Of a stretch of 64,000 bases of DNA, positions 40,601 to 49,254 are shown piece after piece (the first letter of the stretch is position 1; each line of letters opens with the position of its first letter). Both the position numbers and the translations under genes were made by a program. This DNA comes from Struthio camelus. Lineage: Eukaryota > Chordata > Aves > Struthioniformes > Struthionidae. The notes under the pieces are model-generated. The model saw only the letters and a program-made list of their open reading frames with translations. It was not told the origin of the DNA and did no database searches. Location: the NCBI RefSeq assembly GCF_040807025.1, contig NC_090942.1, positions 79,341,987 to 79,405,986 of the forward strand, given 5' to 3'.

Positions 40601-40621
40601 GCCGCTGTCCGCGGTGCTGAA
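40601..40621 (-). promoter_or_regulatory. RE1/NRSE (REST-binding) site, near consensus
   Basis: The minus strand reads a left half TTCAGCACC, a two-base linker GC, and a right half GGACAGCGGC. The canonical RE1 I know has TTCAGCACC, AC, GGACAGCGCC. That is 19 of 21 positions matching with canonical spacing, and both invariant cores (CAGCACC and GGACAG) are intact. REST binds such 21-bp elements with its zinc fingers and recruits CoREST-LSD1-HDAC and Sin3 complexes to silence neuronal genes outside neurons. The site lies about 0.84 kb inside PHF21B intron 3. Confidence 0.8.
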
Positions 40622-40963
40622 GGCCCCCGCCGCCCCCGGCAACTTCCCTCCCCGCCGCCGCCGCCGCGGGGGCGGGGGCGGGTCACACGCGGAGCCGCGT
40701 ACGCGGGGGTCACTCGGCACGGAGAAAGTTTGGGGAGGGCGGGGGGGGGGAGAGAGGGAGGGGGAGCTGGGAAGGGAGGTTTCTGGTTTGTTTTGTTCCC
40801 CTCCTCCGTTTTTTTTTTTTTTTCTCTTCCCTCCCACGACTGAAACAGGTTAATCTGCTTTTATCCGTATTTTGGGGAAGGGGGGAAAAAAGTGAAAGTG
40901 CCTAAGTGAACTCGAATCAAAAGCTAACACGTCAGATCAGACCAAGGGAAGAGAAAGGCAAGT

Positions 40964-41017
40964 GGGGAAGAAAAAAAAAAAGAAAGAAAGAAAGAAAGAA
41001 AGAAAGAGGAAAAGAAA
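40964..41017. repeat. Homopurine (GAAA)n tract
   Basis: A 54-base pure purine run on the plus strand consists of a poly(A) start and about seven GAAA units. It lies between exon 3 and the intragenic CpG island and could form triplex DNA. Confidence 0.92.
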
Positions 41018-41458
41018 TAAAATAAAGTGATCAATACAAATCAGTTCTGTAATCGAAAGCAGAAATGGCTCCAAACTGGGCTCCAGCCTCCTTGTTCCCA
41101 ACTCTTGCTCTGCACATTACGCGGAAGTGCACAAAGTAGCCCAAGATAGGAGAATTTTCCATATTCCTAAAACATGTCGACCAACTCAAAATGGACGCCT
41201 CATTTTTTTTTTTACGTTTTAACTACTGCTTATCTTTTTACTACTAGTACTAAAATCATTCTTTCCCGAGCAAGACATCTAAGAATCCGACCTCATTTTG
41301 AAAACATGCATTTTCTCACTTTACGCTTAGGAAAATGGATGTTATATTCTCTGCTGTCGGTATTTTTCAGCTAACGCAGACACTTTTCGGATGTTTAGAA
41401 AGTGCATTGTAAAAACAAGAAGAAAAACCAAACACAACTGAATCGATCTGTTCCTTAC

Positions 41459-41524
41459 TTGTTTTTCATTAAGAGCTGCTATTCTTGATTGCCTTTCATG
41501 GATTTGTTTCTTAAGATCCCCGTT
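41459..41524 (-). CDS. PHF21B: PHF21B coding exon 3
   Basis: The exon encodes 22 residues in phase 0, starting NGDLKKQIHERQ and ending RIAALNEKQ. It lies between a TTTTTGCAG acceptor (41525-41533) and a GTAAGG donor (41458-41453). NGDLKKQ-HERQ-RIAAL--KQ is diagnostic of PHF21B as I remember it; PHF21A has [22 protein letters not shown] here. The segment continues the charged, leucine-spaced helix of exons 1-2, so it probably acts in protein-protein contact. The following exon, in human PHF21B the one that continues into the proline/serine-rich middle region, was not found further left and is presumed to lie outside the window. Confidence 0.93.
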
Positions 41525-41807
41525 CTGCAAAAACGGCAATAAGATGCATATTAAAGGCAAAGTGTAAACTAACCCCTGTAATGAATAAACTTGCGATCTA
41601 GAAATTGTTCAAAGGCAAAACCGTTCCACCGAAGCCGTACAAAAGCATGCACACACAAAACACCCTCTTTAGTAAGAAAGCTCAGTGCAGACTACAAAAT
41701 GAGATCTCTTACTGATAAAGTTTCTCATCCTGCTGTCCCAACACAACTGCGCTTATTACAGCAGGGATAAAATACTGAAGAAGAGAAAAAAAAGGATCTG
41801 CATTTAC
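41525..41807 (-). other. PHF21B: PHF21B intron 2
   Basis: A short (283 nt) intron between exons 2 and 3 with clear GT and AG ends. No further feature is seen in it. Confidence 0.85.
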
Positions 41808-41840
41808 CTGTGGATCTTGCTTCATCTGTGCAACTAGTTT
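41808..41840 (-). CDS. PHF21B: PHF21B coding exon 2, 33-nt short exon
   Basis: This 33-nt minus-strand exon reads KLVAQMKQDPQ in phase 0. It is preceded by a long T-tract ending in ATAG (41841-41856) and followed by CAG and a GTAAATG donor at 41807-41801. The eleven residues are identical to the segment that follows the HQ motif in PHF21A. Exon 1 ends in HQ and exon 3 starts with NG, so splicing 1-2-3 gives the PHF21A-like order HQ-KLVAQMKQDPQ-NGDLKK. As I recall it, the human PHF21B reference joins HQ directly to NGDLKKQ and lacks this peptide. The length is a multiple of three, so inclusion or skipping keeps the frame. It is too short to be noticed by ordinary ORF searches. Intron 1 is 696 nt and intron 2 is 283 nt. 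Confidence 0.88.
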
Positions 41841-42029
41841 CTATAAAAAAAAAAAAACACCCCCCCAAAAAGGAGGAATTAGAAACTGTTTCAAGTTTAA
41901 TGGATTTTTTTAAATGTATGGATGTGTGTGGACGGGGGAGGGAGGGGGGTAAGGAACAAAGAGGCAAGTAAACACTGCGAGTCAGTTTCAAGCAAAGCTC
42001 ATAAATATTCAAGTCTCGTCCTAATCTCT

Positions 42030-42242
42030 CCAACACACACACACACACACTCTCACGCACACACACTCACGCACGCACACACACACACACAGACACACAC
42101 ACACTCACACACATACACTCACACAAGCACCGACCGCAATGTTAACTCTCCGGATCTCCACAACACACACACACACACACACAGATATACACACACAGGC
42201 ACACAGACACCGACACACACACACAAACACACACATACAGAA
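42030..42242. repeat. Interrupted (CA)n/(TG)n repeat in PHF21B intron 1
   Basis: Two long imperfect CA-repeat blocks (about 42030-42125 and 42161-42242), with TC, GC, GA and TA interruptions, flank a unique 35-base spacer. In the PHF21B transcript they read as UG-rich repeats, 190-400 nt upstream of exon 2. Confidence 0.95.
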
Positions 42243-42324
42243 AAAACTCAGCCAAACAATCCGCAAAACTACTTTGGCGAAGTGCTCGCCATTGCCGCGG
42301 GGGGCCGGGGGGGCCCGCGGGGAG

Positions 42325-42368
42325 CCCCGGCCCCGGCCCCGGCCCCGCCGCCCCCGGCCCCGGCCCCG
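42325..42368 (-). repeat. GGGGCC hexanucleotide repeats in PHF21B intron 1
   Basis: On the minus (sense) strand there are two short blocks of GGGGCC: about 3-4 units at 42324-42347 and 2-3 units at 42352-42368, split by GGCGGC. They lie in intron 1, about 170 nt downstream of the exon 1 donor. G-quadruplex formation is expected on the sense strand. Confidence 0.9.
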
Positions 42369-42536
42369 CTCCCCGGATCGATAGCCCCTGCGACAAGAAG
42401 CAATCGCTACTTGGTAAGCATGCAACACTGGCTCCCTTCCGATTTCCCTCTCCCTCTAAAAAGCGCCGGGGATAGAAAGAACATTTTTTTATTATTATTT
42501 TATGATTATATTTTATTATTAGTTTTTTTTTTTTAC

Positions 42537-42590
42537 CTGATGACATTGGATTTCCACTTTTAACGCCTCTTGCAAGCTGTGTAGCTCCAT
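42537..42590 (-). CDS. PHF21B: PHF21B coding exon 1 (start codon exon)
   Basis: The minus strand encodes MELHSLQEALKVEIQCHQ, starting at the ATG at 42588-42590 and ending in CAG followed by a GTAAAA donor at 42536-42531. The residues match the N-terminal start I remember for PHF21A (MELQ.LQEALKVEIQ.HQ) and, more loosely, human PHF21B. Continuity with an NGDLKKQ exon rather than PHF21A's NADLKKQ exon points to PHF21B. The ATG has a good context (purine at -3, G at +4) and is the first in-frame ATG. The frame stays open upstream for at least 84 codons, but only through low-complexity sequence that reaches a TTG at 42840-42842. Members of this family are nuclear PHD-finger proteins; PHF21A is a subunit of the LSD1-CoREST-HDAC repressor complex. 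This exon encodes the beginning of an amphipathic helix with leucine-spaced residues. The identification rests on remembered family sequences, not on a database search. Confidence 0.92.
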
Positions 42591-42635
42591 CCCTGCAACT
42601 TGCCAGGCACTTTTTCTGCCACTTTCAGATCCGAA

Positions 42636-42770
42636 TGAAGTTTTTTTTGTTTGTTTGTTTGTTTGGTTTGGTTTTTTTGTTTTGTTTTGTTTTGTTTGGC
42701 TTGCTTTTTTTTTGCCTCCTTTTCTTTTTTTTTCCTTTTTTTTTTTTTGGCTTTTTTTTTCTCTCTTTTT
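42636..42770. repeat. T-rich low-complexity tract in 5' UTR
   Basis: Plus-strand T/G simple sequence (GTTT and TTTTG units, long T runs) lies immediately upstream of the PHF21B ATG in gene orientation. It is A-rich in the transcript. Confidence 0.9.
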
Positions 42771-42806
42771 GCAACCGACCAGCCAGGCAGCCACCCCTCC
42801 CTCCAC

Positions 42807-42860
42807 GGGGGGAAAAAAAAAAAAAAAAAAAAAGGAAGGCAAGAAAGAAAGAAAGGCCAG
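42807..42860. repeat. Poly(A)/GAAA homopurine tract in 5' UTR
   Basis: G6 followed by about 21 A residues and then (GAAA)n-like sequence on the plus strand. In the PHF21B transcript it is a U-tract that could pair with the A-rich tract closer to the ATG. Confidence 0.9.
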
Positions 42861-42905
42861 GAAGTGGAGGAGGGAGGGGGGAAAGGAAAAAGGAAAAAAA
42901 AAAGC

Positions 42906-42926
42906 AATAATAATAATAATAATTTA
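42906..42926. repeat. (AAT)n microsatellite
   Basis: About six ATA/AAT units inside the A-rich part of the 5' UTR region. Confidence 0.85.
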
Positions 42927-43286
42927 AAAAAAAGCGACAACAACAATCGAAAGAAACAACTACTCAGGCTGCAAAGCAAGTTCTTTGCCTCTTTGCTGGG
43001 GACACGGACTCATCACTCACTTTCCGCCAAACTACCGGGGGGGGGGCCCCTCCCCGCGCGCCGCCGCCCGCGCTCGCCCCCCCCCCCCCCCGCGGCCGCC
43101 GCACGAGCGCGCGCGCACTCCCCCCCCCCGCCGCCCCCCGCCCCGCCCCCCGCCGCCGCGCCCCCCGCTTCCCGCCGGACCCCCTCCTTCCCTTCCCCCC
43201 CCCGCCGCCCCCACCGCCGCCGCCCCCGCCGCCCAATGGGGCCACGGCCAGGACCGAGACCGGCAGGGACTATATTTCTCCTCGGA

Positions 43287-43311
43287 GCGCGCGCGCGCGC
43301 GCGCGCGCGCC
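43287..43311. repeat. (GC)n alternating tract in promoter
   Basis: About 24 bases of uninterrupted alternating GC lie in the promoter, just upstream (in gene orientation) of the presumed start zone. Alternating GC of this length is the classic Z-DNA-forming sequence. Confidence 0.9.
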
Positions 43312-43448
43312 GGGATTTCACTTTGCCTCGGGAAAAAGTTGTGCCGCGGCTCGTCAATGCTAATGCGGCGGTGCCCGGATGGAGCCGGGAGAGGCGGGGG
43401 GGGAGGGAGGGAGGACGCGGGGGGGGGGGGCAGTGAAGGCTTTCGGCC

Positions 43449-43460
43449 CGCGCATGCGCA
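43449..43460. promoter_or_regulatory. NRF1-type site
   Basis: CGCGCATGCGCA matches the NRF1 consensus (YGCGCAYGCGCR). NRF1 sites are typical of CpG-island promoters. It lies about 0.86 kb upstream of the PHF21B ATG. Confidence 0.6.
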
Positions 43461-44318
43461 CCGCCTTCAACGCCGCCGCCGCCGCCGCGGTGGGTGAGAG
43501 AACAACAAAGTGCCGGGGCGCGCGCGGGCGGGAGCGCGCGCGGGGCGGGAGGGGGAAAGGGGCGGGGCGGGCGCGCGGGGCGGGGCGGGGGAGGGGAGGG
43601 GCCAACGCTCTTAACGGTCGCGCTGTGGCCGCCCCCTCGGCGCAGCGCGGAGCCTGCCCGGGCCTGAGGCGGGGGAAGGGGCGGGCGGGCGGTGGGGGGA
43701 AGTTTCTCACAGTTTCTTCTTCCTCCGGCTGTCTTCTCCCTCACTCGTGCCCCTTTCTTTCCTCCTCTCGCTCACTTTCTTCCTTTAGCCTCGTCCTCCC
43801 TTCCCTGCGCTCCTTCTTTACTTCCTCGGCCCCCCGGGGTGCGTAAGGAGCTGCCAGGCAGGAAAGTAATTTCTTTCAGCAAGCTGGGAAGAGGCCACTT
43901 GTGCCCCTCGCTGCAGGGGATGGTGGCTGCTCGAGGCCCGTTTCCCCCCGGGTGCCATGAGAGGAGTCACGGCTCTGAAGTCCACTGTCTGCTCCCTGGG
44001 CCTGAGGGCCAGGCTCCGGCAGGGCTGCCAGCACCCACCCAACTACCTGTTTCCCGGCTAGCTCATTTAGAAGAAGAGTCACAGCAATGGAAAGCAGGGC
44101 AACACGTGTCGGGGACGGCCTCAATGCCTGTCTCTGTCCTGGCATCGAGACCCCAGGTAGAAACCTGGGTGCTGCAGGCAACATAACAGTGGGTGCTGAC
44201 TTAGCCACAAAGTGATGTTTCACTGATTTAGATGACTTCAAGCAAGTAGGCAGCCTTGTGTCCGGGCATGCTACTATTCCCTTGGCAGCAAAGCGAGTTT
44301 AAATTGTTCCCTGCTTAC

Positions 44319-44404
44319 CCTGCACGTTCAGCTTGTTCCTCTCCAGCAGAAGCTGCTGTGCCTGGCTTGTGCTGACCCAACTGTTGGTGTGCTTGCACCC
44401 CAAC
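44319..44404 (-). other. Possible upstream exon, unproven
   Basis: An 86-nt minus-strand segment lies between a TATCCCAG acceptor and a GTAAGC donor. It stays open in the frame reading SQAQQLLLERNKLNVQ. It could be a non-coding upstream exon of PHF21B or a chance combination of splice-like ends. There is no independent support. Confidence 0.15.
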
Positions 44405-46445
44405 CTGGGATATTTAATGTGATCCGCATTAAAAAAGCAGACAAAGGTTTTTGTTTTTGTTTTAAGGGAACTAAAATGTTGAGGGGGTGAATTGCTTCCG
44501 GATCTCCTTCGTTTCACAGGTCTAATTGGGAATACAGGAACACAAACTGTGTTGAAGTGTTCAGCAACTGAAGAGGAAACATCCAGGAAGTCTGAGACGG
44601 TTGGGCACAAGTCCCATGGACAGGAATCTGCTGTTGAGAAATAGTAATATGGAACCATGGTCTCCATTTAGTTACTAAATAAAAGAAGCAAGGCTTTAAA
44701 CCAACATGGAAGGGTTGAAACGAGTGGATACGCCACTTCAGCCAAATCAAGCCATAATTCCTTGATTGTGAGTAATGAATATAGGTGCCACCAAGTCACC
44801 CCGCAACACAAATGCGATGTAGATCAGGGGTGGACAGAAACACATCACCTTTATGTCACTTTTGTTCCAAAACAATATGTGACCCAGCTTCAGGTCATAT
44901 GGGCAGACAATACCTGATCGAGCGTGAAGCCTGTTGTCAATTTTTAGATAACATTTAAACCAGCAGCACAAATTTATACCAAGTCAGTGTTTTGCCATGT
45001 AGCTGCAGTATTTTTGATGCCATAATAGGAGCCCTACGGTAAGATTTACTGTCTTGTTGATGCATGGCCAGAGTGTCATTGGAAGCCAAAAATAATGTTC
45101 CGAATAATTTTATTGATGACATTGAAAATTAAGGGCACATCTTAAACAAGCAGTTAGATGATAGAGTGATGAGAACCTTAATGTATAAATATTCCCATTC
45201 CTGCAGTGATTGCACACAGAAATTGTATTTAAACTGCACTAGAACATTAGGTTGAAACTAACCCTAAATGATTAGTCAGTATTTAAAACACCACTGTGCT
45301 CCAGGTGTGCTTGGATGCCAATTTTAATAGCTAATTAAATTCATCTCAAAACTAATTAAAGACACCAATACACACCAAAACCAACTTACATCAAATATAC
45401 TGTAATTAAAACTGTTTTTGAGTTATAACAGGCAGGAAGTCCAAAACATGATATCTAGCTTTCATTAAACTTCTCAATTATAAACAATGCCCAAACATGA
45501 CATAAATTCTTATATTAAAATCATACATAGATTCATGGTGAAATGTTCTCAGATTGGCAAAATGAAGAATAAAAATCTTAAACATTGAATTGTTTAATCT
45601 TACAATTAAACACAAGCCTCAGAATGTTTTAGAGGACCTTTATTCATGATAGTAATACTTCTTTTTGTAACTGACTACGATTTCAGCATTTATTTAGTAT
45701 ATGCGCATAGCTTGAACAGGCAAAATCAAGAAGCTAGTTTCCTTCTTCCTCTAAAGATAATTTCTAAGTGGGTTCACTTTCTAGTGTCAGCATACTTGGT
45801 CTGAGGATTGAAAATATTTGCAGGGGGATGTTTAATTCTCAATCAATACAGTGTATTAGCTGTACAGGGGATTTTAACAAACTCTGCTTATTCGAGTAAG
45901 GACAAATAGGTCAATCCTGCAGATACTTATGCATAGGAAAATGTTTCAGTGTGAAATCAGTGTAACTTCTCATCTGTTAAGTACAAAAGTATTTGCTTGT
46001 GCATGACCCATCAAAAGTAAGGCTTTAAAAGGTATATTAATATCTGATAAGACCTGACATCTGTAGTGAAGTACATGAGTAGGCTTCTAAGCAGTCAAAT
46101 GAGTCTACTCACAGGTTTACGATTACTCTAAACAAGCCAAGTAACCATTTGCAATACATTTCAAAAAAGAGAAGCCTGAAGTAAATTGGAAAATTTACCT
46201 TTGTAATCTCTGGTTATATCAGTGCAAAACTTCTGTGAGATTAGAATGAGGCCCTGACTAAACTAGTGAAGGATGATTTTTTTTATATATTAGTTGTTAA
46301 TTCATTGACATTCTGCTGGCTGATTTGTTTTAATGCATATTTCATTGGTAGTGCAATAACAAGAGCAAAGTCTTTTTCTCAGAATCATAAGATAGTTACT
46401 TGTTCATCAAAATAAAAATAGCAATTACTGTTAGCCTAACTTGCA

Positions 46446-46474
46446 ATTTCATAAAGTGTACAACTTTATGAAAT
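46446..46474. repeat. Perfect 11-bp inverted repeat
   Basis: ATTTCATAAAG and CTTTATGAAAT are separated by the 7-base loop TGTACAA. There are no mismatches in the stem. Confidence 0.95.
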
Positions 46475-49254
46475 CACCTGCAAGGGGTTAGGGTTATTGC
46501 GTTGTCCTTCCCGCATCAGTAAGATGCCAACAGGAAAAGTTTTGAAATTTGTTTCAATCTCTCTGCTGTTCAAGAATTGGTTTATATGTCTGCAAAGCTA
46601 TGATGGGTCACAGATTTCAATGTGCAGGAAATGTTGATATAAATTAGAAAACATAATGAAGTACATTGCTTTTCATTTATTGATATTGCTTATAGTGTTT
46701 TTCTCAGGAAATTGTGTAAAATACATTAATCTGTCAACTACATTTATGCAATAATGTTATGCAGTCACCTATAAAAATGTTAACAGCTTTGTGCAATTTA
46801 CTTGGAGATTATGGTGGCAAAAGTCATCCGGCTTACTGGAGGGGCAAGAGAGCTCAGTGAGCTTCCCTTCCACCCATGTATCTGCATAAGGGGTGCTTGC
46901 AGTTCAGCTGGAGAATGCAGGAGTAATGGGAGACCAAGCAGAACAGCTGGCAGTGTTGCAAAGGGGTCTGTTTAAGCATGGAAATTTATGGTCAGTGCCA
47001 CCAAAAAAAAGTCCTGTTATGTGAACATGTGTTCGTATAGTCAAACACATTTTTCATTGACCCCTGGAAAGACTATCCTTGCTCATAGCTTCTTTTGGAA
47101 CATCAGAAGTCCTCCAAAGAGACTGTACCTTTCCTCTCTCCTCGCACTGGATGAGGAATTTTACACACAAAAATACTCTGCAATCCTAGAGTAAAGGAGT
47201 GTGTTCTACAGTGAAGTATAAATGTATACAATTATTCTGATGAATAAGGACCAGGAGGCCAATTTTACAAATATTTCTATACACGAAAAGCTTTGTGCAT
47301 GTGAATCAATTTGATAGCCCCTTGTAATAAAATTACTTAGGTGCAGAAGTGTTTCAGAATCAGACCCTTTTTCTACAAAAAGTTATTGCAGAAATGTATT
47401 TGACGTATTGACCTATCTTACGGGATTGCCGAAAAATGCACAGCACAGCATCAATAAAAGACCAATAAATGACACTTCTTGTAATATTTTTCTGCATACA
47501 GAGACTCATGACCAATCATTGCATCAAGAACACAAACCCCCTGAAAGTCCTTGTTCTAATGTGTCTAATTATAGGCAGCCAGGAATCCCACACCTAGCTG
47601 TCAAATCCCACACTTTACATCCCTACATGAGCTCATAATGTTCTTCCCTTACCAGATACCATTACTGATTCAGGAGAGGACTTGCAAAGCTACAGAGGAG
47701 AACAAGGCACGTAACTGCCTCCTGATAATGCCTTATTTCTAATATATTTGTCTTAGAAAAGGCAGTTCTCCCCATGTAAAGACAACCAATGGCTTCACTG
47801 CAAGTTCCTTGCACTTTGAATTCCTCTTCCCAAATTGGCAAGGAAAAGTATCTGAAGATAATAAGGTCACAGGGAGCATGCAGGACAAGAGGGGATGCTC
47901 AACACAGGCTGTCCCGAGACACTGCTTGAGGTGAATGGAAGCTGTGGGTACTATGAAGGTTCATTTTTGTACAAGCCAGGATTAACTTTCCTACAAGAGC
48001 AAAGGGCACTGTATGTGCATGGGAAAAACCAATGGCAATAAAACCTAGGAGCCAGCTAAGAAGCAGAAAGAATAGCAGAGTTTCAAGCCACACCGAGAAG
48101 CTGAAGATTAGCTAACCTAGCCAAGAAGTATAGCATCCTGTATTTCCTAGATATCTCCATTCTCCAGTCTATTGATTCCCTTTTAAAGATCATCTCTCCA
48201 TCTTAACTGAGAAGGTGCTTTACAGAACTGGAATGATTTTATGGAAGTAACTTTTTCTTCTTCACAAAATCAAATTTACTGGGGATTAGAGACAATGATT
48301 GTCTCATTCGAGACTGGGAGATGTAGCTAGTTCTTGTCTTTGCTGAAAAAAACCTTCAGGAGAAGCAAAATGAATCAGGAAACTCATGAGTTGCCAAACA
48401 GACATTATAGGAAGGGAGGGATATGGAGAACGGTGAAATGTCAATGTCCTAAAATACATAGGAAGCTGCAACATTCATCTGAAGAGCTGATCTTCCTGAT
48501 TCTTTTCAAAGTCTTTGGCACCCTCTCTGTCTTATTACCTGGAGTGCCATCTCCCAACAATTCCTTCACCAGAGTTGCAAATTATCCACTGTTCCCGGGT
48601 TCATAGGTTACCTATTCCATGCAGTTGCAAGAGGGATTATGCTTCTGTTGACTTCCTTTACTCAGTAAAATTCATACCACAGGAGCAGGATTTATTCGCC
48701 TTTCATCCCTTCTTTATCATGCATTTCAAGGCTGAGAGGAGTATTAAGGACACATTGTTAGAAGAGAATGACATCAGAAGGCAATTCAATGCCTTTGGAG
48801 ATTCACTGCGGGAAGAAAGAACTTACCATACCAACCATGCATGGCAAAGACCTCAGCTGAATTTTGGCAACCCCACTTTAGCTAGATTGCTCAAGCTGGT
48901 GTTCCTTGTCCGCAACTTTCTGCCTCATCCAGTTGTTTTCTTTTGTTTTTTTCAGCATCCTTTCAGTTTCCCCCTGCTGCTGCTCAACTCACATACTTTA
49001 TCCAGTCTGATCTTACTCCCTCATTTAAGAATTTAAGATTCTTCAGCACGTCTTCATTGACGGTCTGACATCTAGTGATCCTCCTTCAGTGCAGACAAAT
49101 CCTTCCACCTACTCCTTTCCTCATCTCCTGCCAGAAAATCTTTGACTCCAAATAACATTTATCCCTCCAGAGACAGAAGGGAAGAGAAGCAGCAAATCAG
49201 CATCTAACCAGATTTCTCGCGCTGCCCTTCACTGATTATGACTGCATAATATTT

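Larger units (their letters stand above)
40185..40720. promoter_or_regulatory. Intragenic CpG island in PHF21B intron 3
   Basis: A second dense CpG block begins 0.7-1.3 kb downstream of exon 3, separated from the promoter island by AT-rich sequence. It holds GCC triplet runs (40356-40377 and 40649-40667), C/G homopolymers and two RE1-like sites. It could be an alternative promoter, since the gene has alternative first exons in mammals as far as I remember, or a REST-regulated element. No convincing splice donor or coding start was identified inside it; the open frames here are proline/arginine/glycine-rich and reflect composition. Confidence 0.7.
42591..43260 (-). other. PHF21B: PHF21B 5' untranslated region and core promoter zone
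   Basis: Between the start codon and the CpG-rich promoter the minus strand carries an A-rich stretch with many A runs (42640-42770), a T-tract (complement of the A run at 42813-42833) and a C-rich/G-rich zone up to about 43260. A transcript through here would contain a U-tract followed by A-tracts that could pair. The transcription start cannot be fixed from sequence. An AAATATA element on the minus strand at about 43270-43277 and a CCAAT pentamer on the plus strand at 43233-43237 would be compatible with initiation near 43.2 kb, but CpG-island promoters usually start at several sites. Open reading frames of 90-260 codons on both strands here are products of base bias. Confidence 0.6.
42270..43720. 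promoter_or_regulatory. PHF21B: CpG island over PHF21B exon 1 and promoter
   Basis: CpG is very frequent from about 42270 to 42400 and again from 43030 to 43720, with an AT-rich low-complexity gap that contains exon 1. The distal part holds a perfect NRF1-type palindrome (CGCGCATGCGCA, 43449-43460), many GC boxes (GGGGCGGGGC type, 43555-43600) and GCC triplets (43471-43490). This is the expected architecture of a broad, CpG-island promoter driving PHF21B leftward. A divergent transcript to the right is possible but no supported exon was seen. Confidence 0.85.
43721..49254. other. Upstream flank of PHF21B, no gene seen
   Basis: Just past the CpG island is a pyrimidine-rich stretch (43700-43830), then unique sequence that becomes AT-rich after 45 kb. 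Suspected ancient amniote repeat relics (GTAAGGAC..., GTGTTTCAGAATCAGACCC) lie at about 45890-46035 and 47225-47370. A perfect hairpin lies at 46446-46474. No recognised exon. Confidence 0.45.

Noticed and set aside
1..41458. Further PHF21B coding exons
   Set aside because: Looked for the next human-like exon (LQRLAGQGA, QVRPKTL) on the minus strand without finding a match; short diverged exons could have been missed.
42030..42242. Repeat-spacer pattern resembling a CRISPR array
   Set aside because: Ordinary CA microsatellite blocks with one unique spacer in a vertebrate intron.
42591..42842. N-terminal extension of PHF21B in frame with the ATG
   Set aside because: Begins with TTG, not ATG; sequence is K/N/Q/T low complexity; family proteins start at MEL.
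42651..43436. 261-codon open frame on the plus strand over the PHF21B promoter
   Set aside because: Composed of F/K/R/P/G runs from T-, A- and GC-rich low-complexity DNA; it overlaps the real exon region and has no domain.
43013..43744. 243-codon open frame on the minus strand in the CpG island
   Set aside because: Proline/arginine/glycine/alanine-rich; open only because stop codons are rare in CpG-rich DNA.
48515..49036. 173-codon plus-strand frame
   Set aside because: Length is within chance expectation for 64 kb in six frames; peptide has no recognisable motif and no splice context.
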